From Rotaria macrura (taxonomy: Eukaryota > Rotifera > Eurotatoria > Philodinida > Philodinidae), in the NCBI GenBank assembly GCA_900239685.1, contig OENT01000089.1, positions 126,761 to 190,760 on the forward strand: a stretch of DNA of 64,000 nucleotides, in the 5' to 3' direction. Position numbers and translations under genes: made by a program. Within the stretch, counting starts at the first letter, position 1; each line of letters begins with the position of its first letter. Positions 63,040-64,000 of this stretch are shown piece by piece. Under the pieces are notes generated by a model. That model saw only the letters and a program-made list of their open reading frames with translations, made no database searches and had not been told where the DNA came from.

Positions 63040-64000
63040 CTATTTTCTTTTCAATACTGCAATGATGGCATCGCGTGGTACTTGAATATTAGCAATTGAT
63101 CTCATTCGTTCTTTTCCTTCTTCTTGTCGTTTTAATAATTTCATTAAACGTGTTTTATCACCACCGTATAATTTTGCTCCAACATCTTTTTTATAAGGTG
63201 GAATATTTTGTCTTGCAAGTACAGTCGCATGTACCTTAGCTTCAATTTTAATAGCATATTGTTGTCGTTCAATATTTTCTTTAAGTTTAGCGACAACTTC
63301 TTTTCCAATAGCTTGTGCACGCTTAGCATGGCATAGTACAGATAATTCATCAATGTCTTCATTGTTGATACAAAACCGCATTTTGACAATATTCGACTTT
63401 TCATAACCACTATCTTCATAATCAAATGTACCATAACCAGATGTTATTTGTTTCAATTGATCAAAAAAATCGTAAACAATTTCTGCCAATGGTAATTTAT
63501 ATTTTAATAAAGTACGTTTTTCATCAATGCAATATTCTTCTTTTAACGTTCCTCGTCGTTCATCACAAATCAATCTAATGATTGGCGCAAATTGTGTCGG
63601 AGTAAGAATATGACCATCGACAATCGGTTCCAATGTTTCACGTATAATATTTGTATCGGGCCATTTCAATGGATCGGATACAGTTAAAAGATCCGAACCA
63701 TATTCTTTAATATTATCTTTTCCAATAATACGACATTGATAAGCCACACCAGGGAATGTCGTTATAACTTGTTGCTCAAATTCAGATTCTAAACGTTGAC
63801 TAAAGATTTCCATGTGAAGTAAACCCTACAAGAATCAAACATATGTATGATCAGTAAAATTAGTATTCGTTTACTAAAAATCCGATTCGCATGCCTTTAC
63901 CAAATGCTAAAGACAAAAATATAATTGTTTGAGAAAACCTAGTTGAAACAAAACACACATCTATCTTACCAGGATTTGATGTTAGCACTATTCGTACACC
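63040..64000 (-). CDS. GUF1: Translation factor GUF1, mitochondrial (LepA/EF4), 3' part
   Basis: Three minus-strand exons are present: 64000-63970 (cut by the window edge), 63906-63875 (32 nt) and 63825-63040. The joins are phase 1 and phase 0 and read SNPAFGKGMRIGFLGLLHME, the conserved segment at the domain III-V boundary. The visible 282 residues cover the LepA C-terminal half: FPGVAYQCRI, LEPIVDGHILTPTQF, the domain V core YEDSGYEKSNIVKM, then the LepA-specific C-terminal domain with the diagnostic KKDVGAKLYGGDKTRLMKLL and an ending VPRDAIIAVLKRK, close to the family's VP.DAFI.VLK. GUF1 is a GTPase acting on mitochondrial ribosomes, thought to remodel stalled or mis-translocated complexes. 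The GTPase domain is outside the window. Nothing looks degenerate. Confidence 0.95.

Noticed and set aside
1..64000. CRISPR arrays, bacterial operons, tRNA or rRNA genes
   Set aside because: No regularly spaced repeats, no Shine-Dalgarno gene clusters and no cloverleaf or rRNA-like blocks seen by eye; the DNA is eukaryotic.

Overview
The window is animal nuclear DNA. It is AT-rich, with GT-AG introns, AATAAA poly(A) signals, many microsatellites and clearly metazoan proteins: a classical cadherin with a catenin-binding tail, LMO4, SLC22, calpain-15, AP-3 beta, TBCA and mitochondrial GUF1. The cadherin has laminin-G and EGF modules before its membrane span, which is an invertebrate layout. Short introns (about 45-70 bp) mixed with introns of 0.3-3.6 kb, and the codon use, remind me of bdelloid rotifers. 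I cannot prove that from sequence alone, so read it as an AT-rich protostome, possibly a rotifer.

Layout, left to right. 1-2621: a long AT-rich stretch, then the last three exons of an unrecognised plus-strand gene. 3051-4769: an intronless gene for a 572-residue polytopic membrane protein of unknown family. 7198-25473: a 19-exon classical cadherin (CadN-like, about 3172 residues). 28650-31748: a 3-exon SLC22-type transporter. 32952-33710: an intronless small-heat-shock-like protein. 36322-41346: a 3-exon LMO4-like LIM-only gene with a 3.6-kb first intron. 45099-54014, minus strand: the 18-exon AP-3 complex beta subunit followed 190 bp later by tubulin cofactor A. 55759-58508, plus strand: a 14-exon calpain-15 gene with an 8-nt microexon. 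61321-62647: a decayed hAT transposon with terminal inverted repeats and an 8-bp target-site duplication. 63040-64000, minus strand: the 3' end of GUF1.

The genes do not form one pathway. They are ordinary host genes: adhesion (CadN), transport (SLC22), transcription scaffolding (LMO4), endolysosomal sorting (AP3B), tubulin folding (TBCA), proteolysis (CAPN15) and mitochondrial translation (GUF1). AP3B-TBCA is the only tight same-strand pair. AP3B and CAPN15 are divergent across a 1.7-kb gap. I rebuilt exon boundaries by hand from splice sites, reading-frame continuity and remembered family features. Most joins are phase-consistent, and the few uncertain ones are flagged. I found no tRNA, rRNA or CRISPR array, and nothing I would call a wholly new biological system. 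The most unusual items are the hAT insertion, the microexon, the orphan membrane protein, the sHSP with a hydrophobic tail, and the AP3B-TBCA arrangement.
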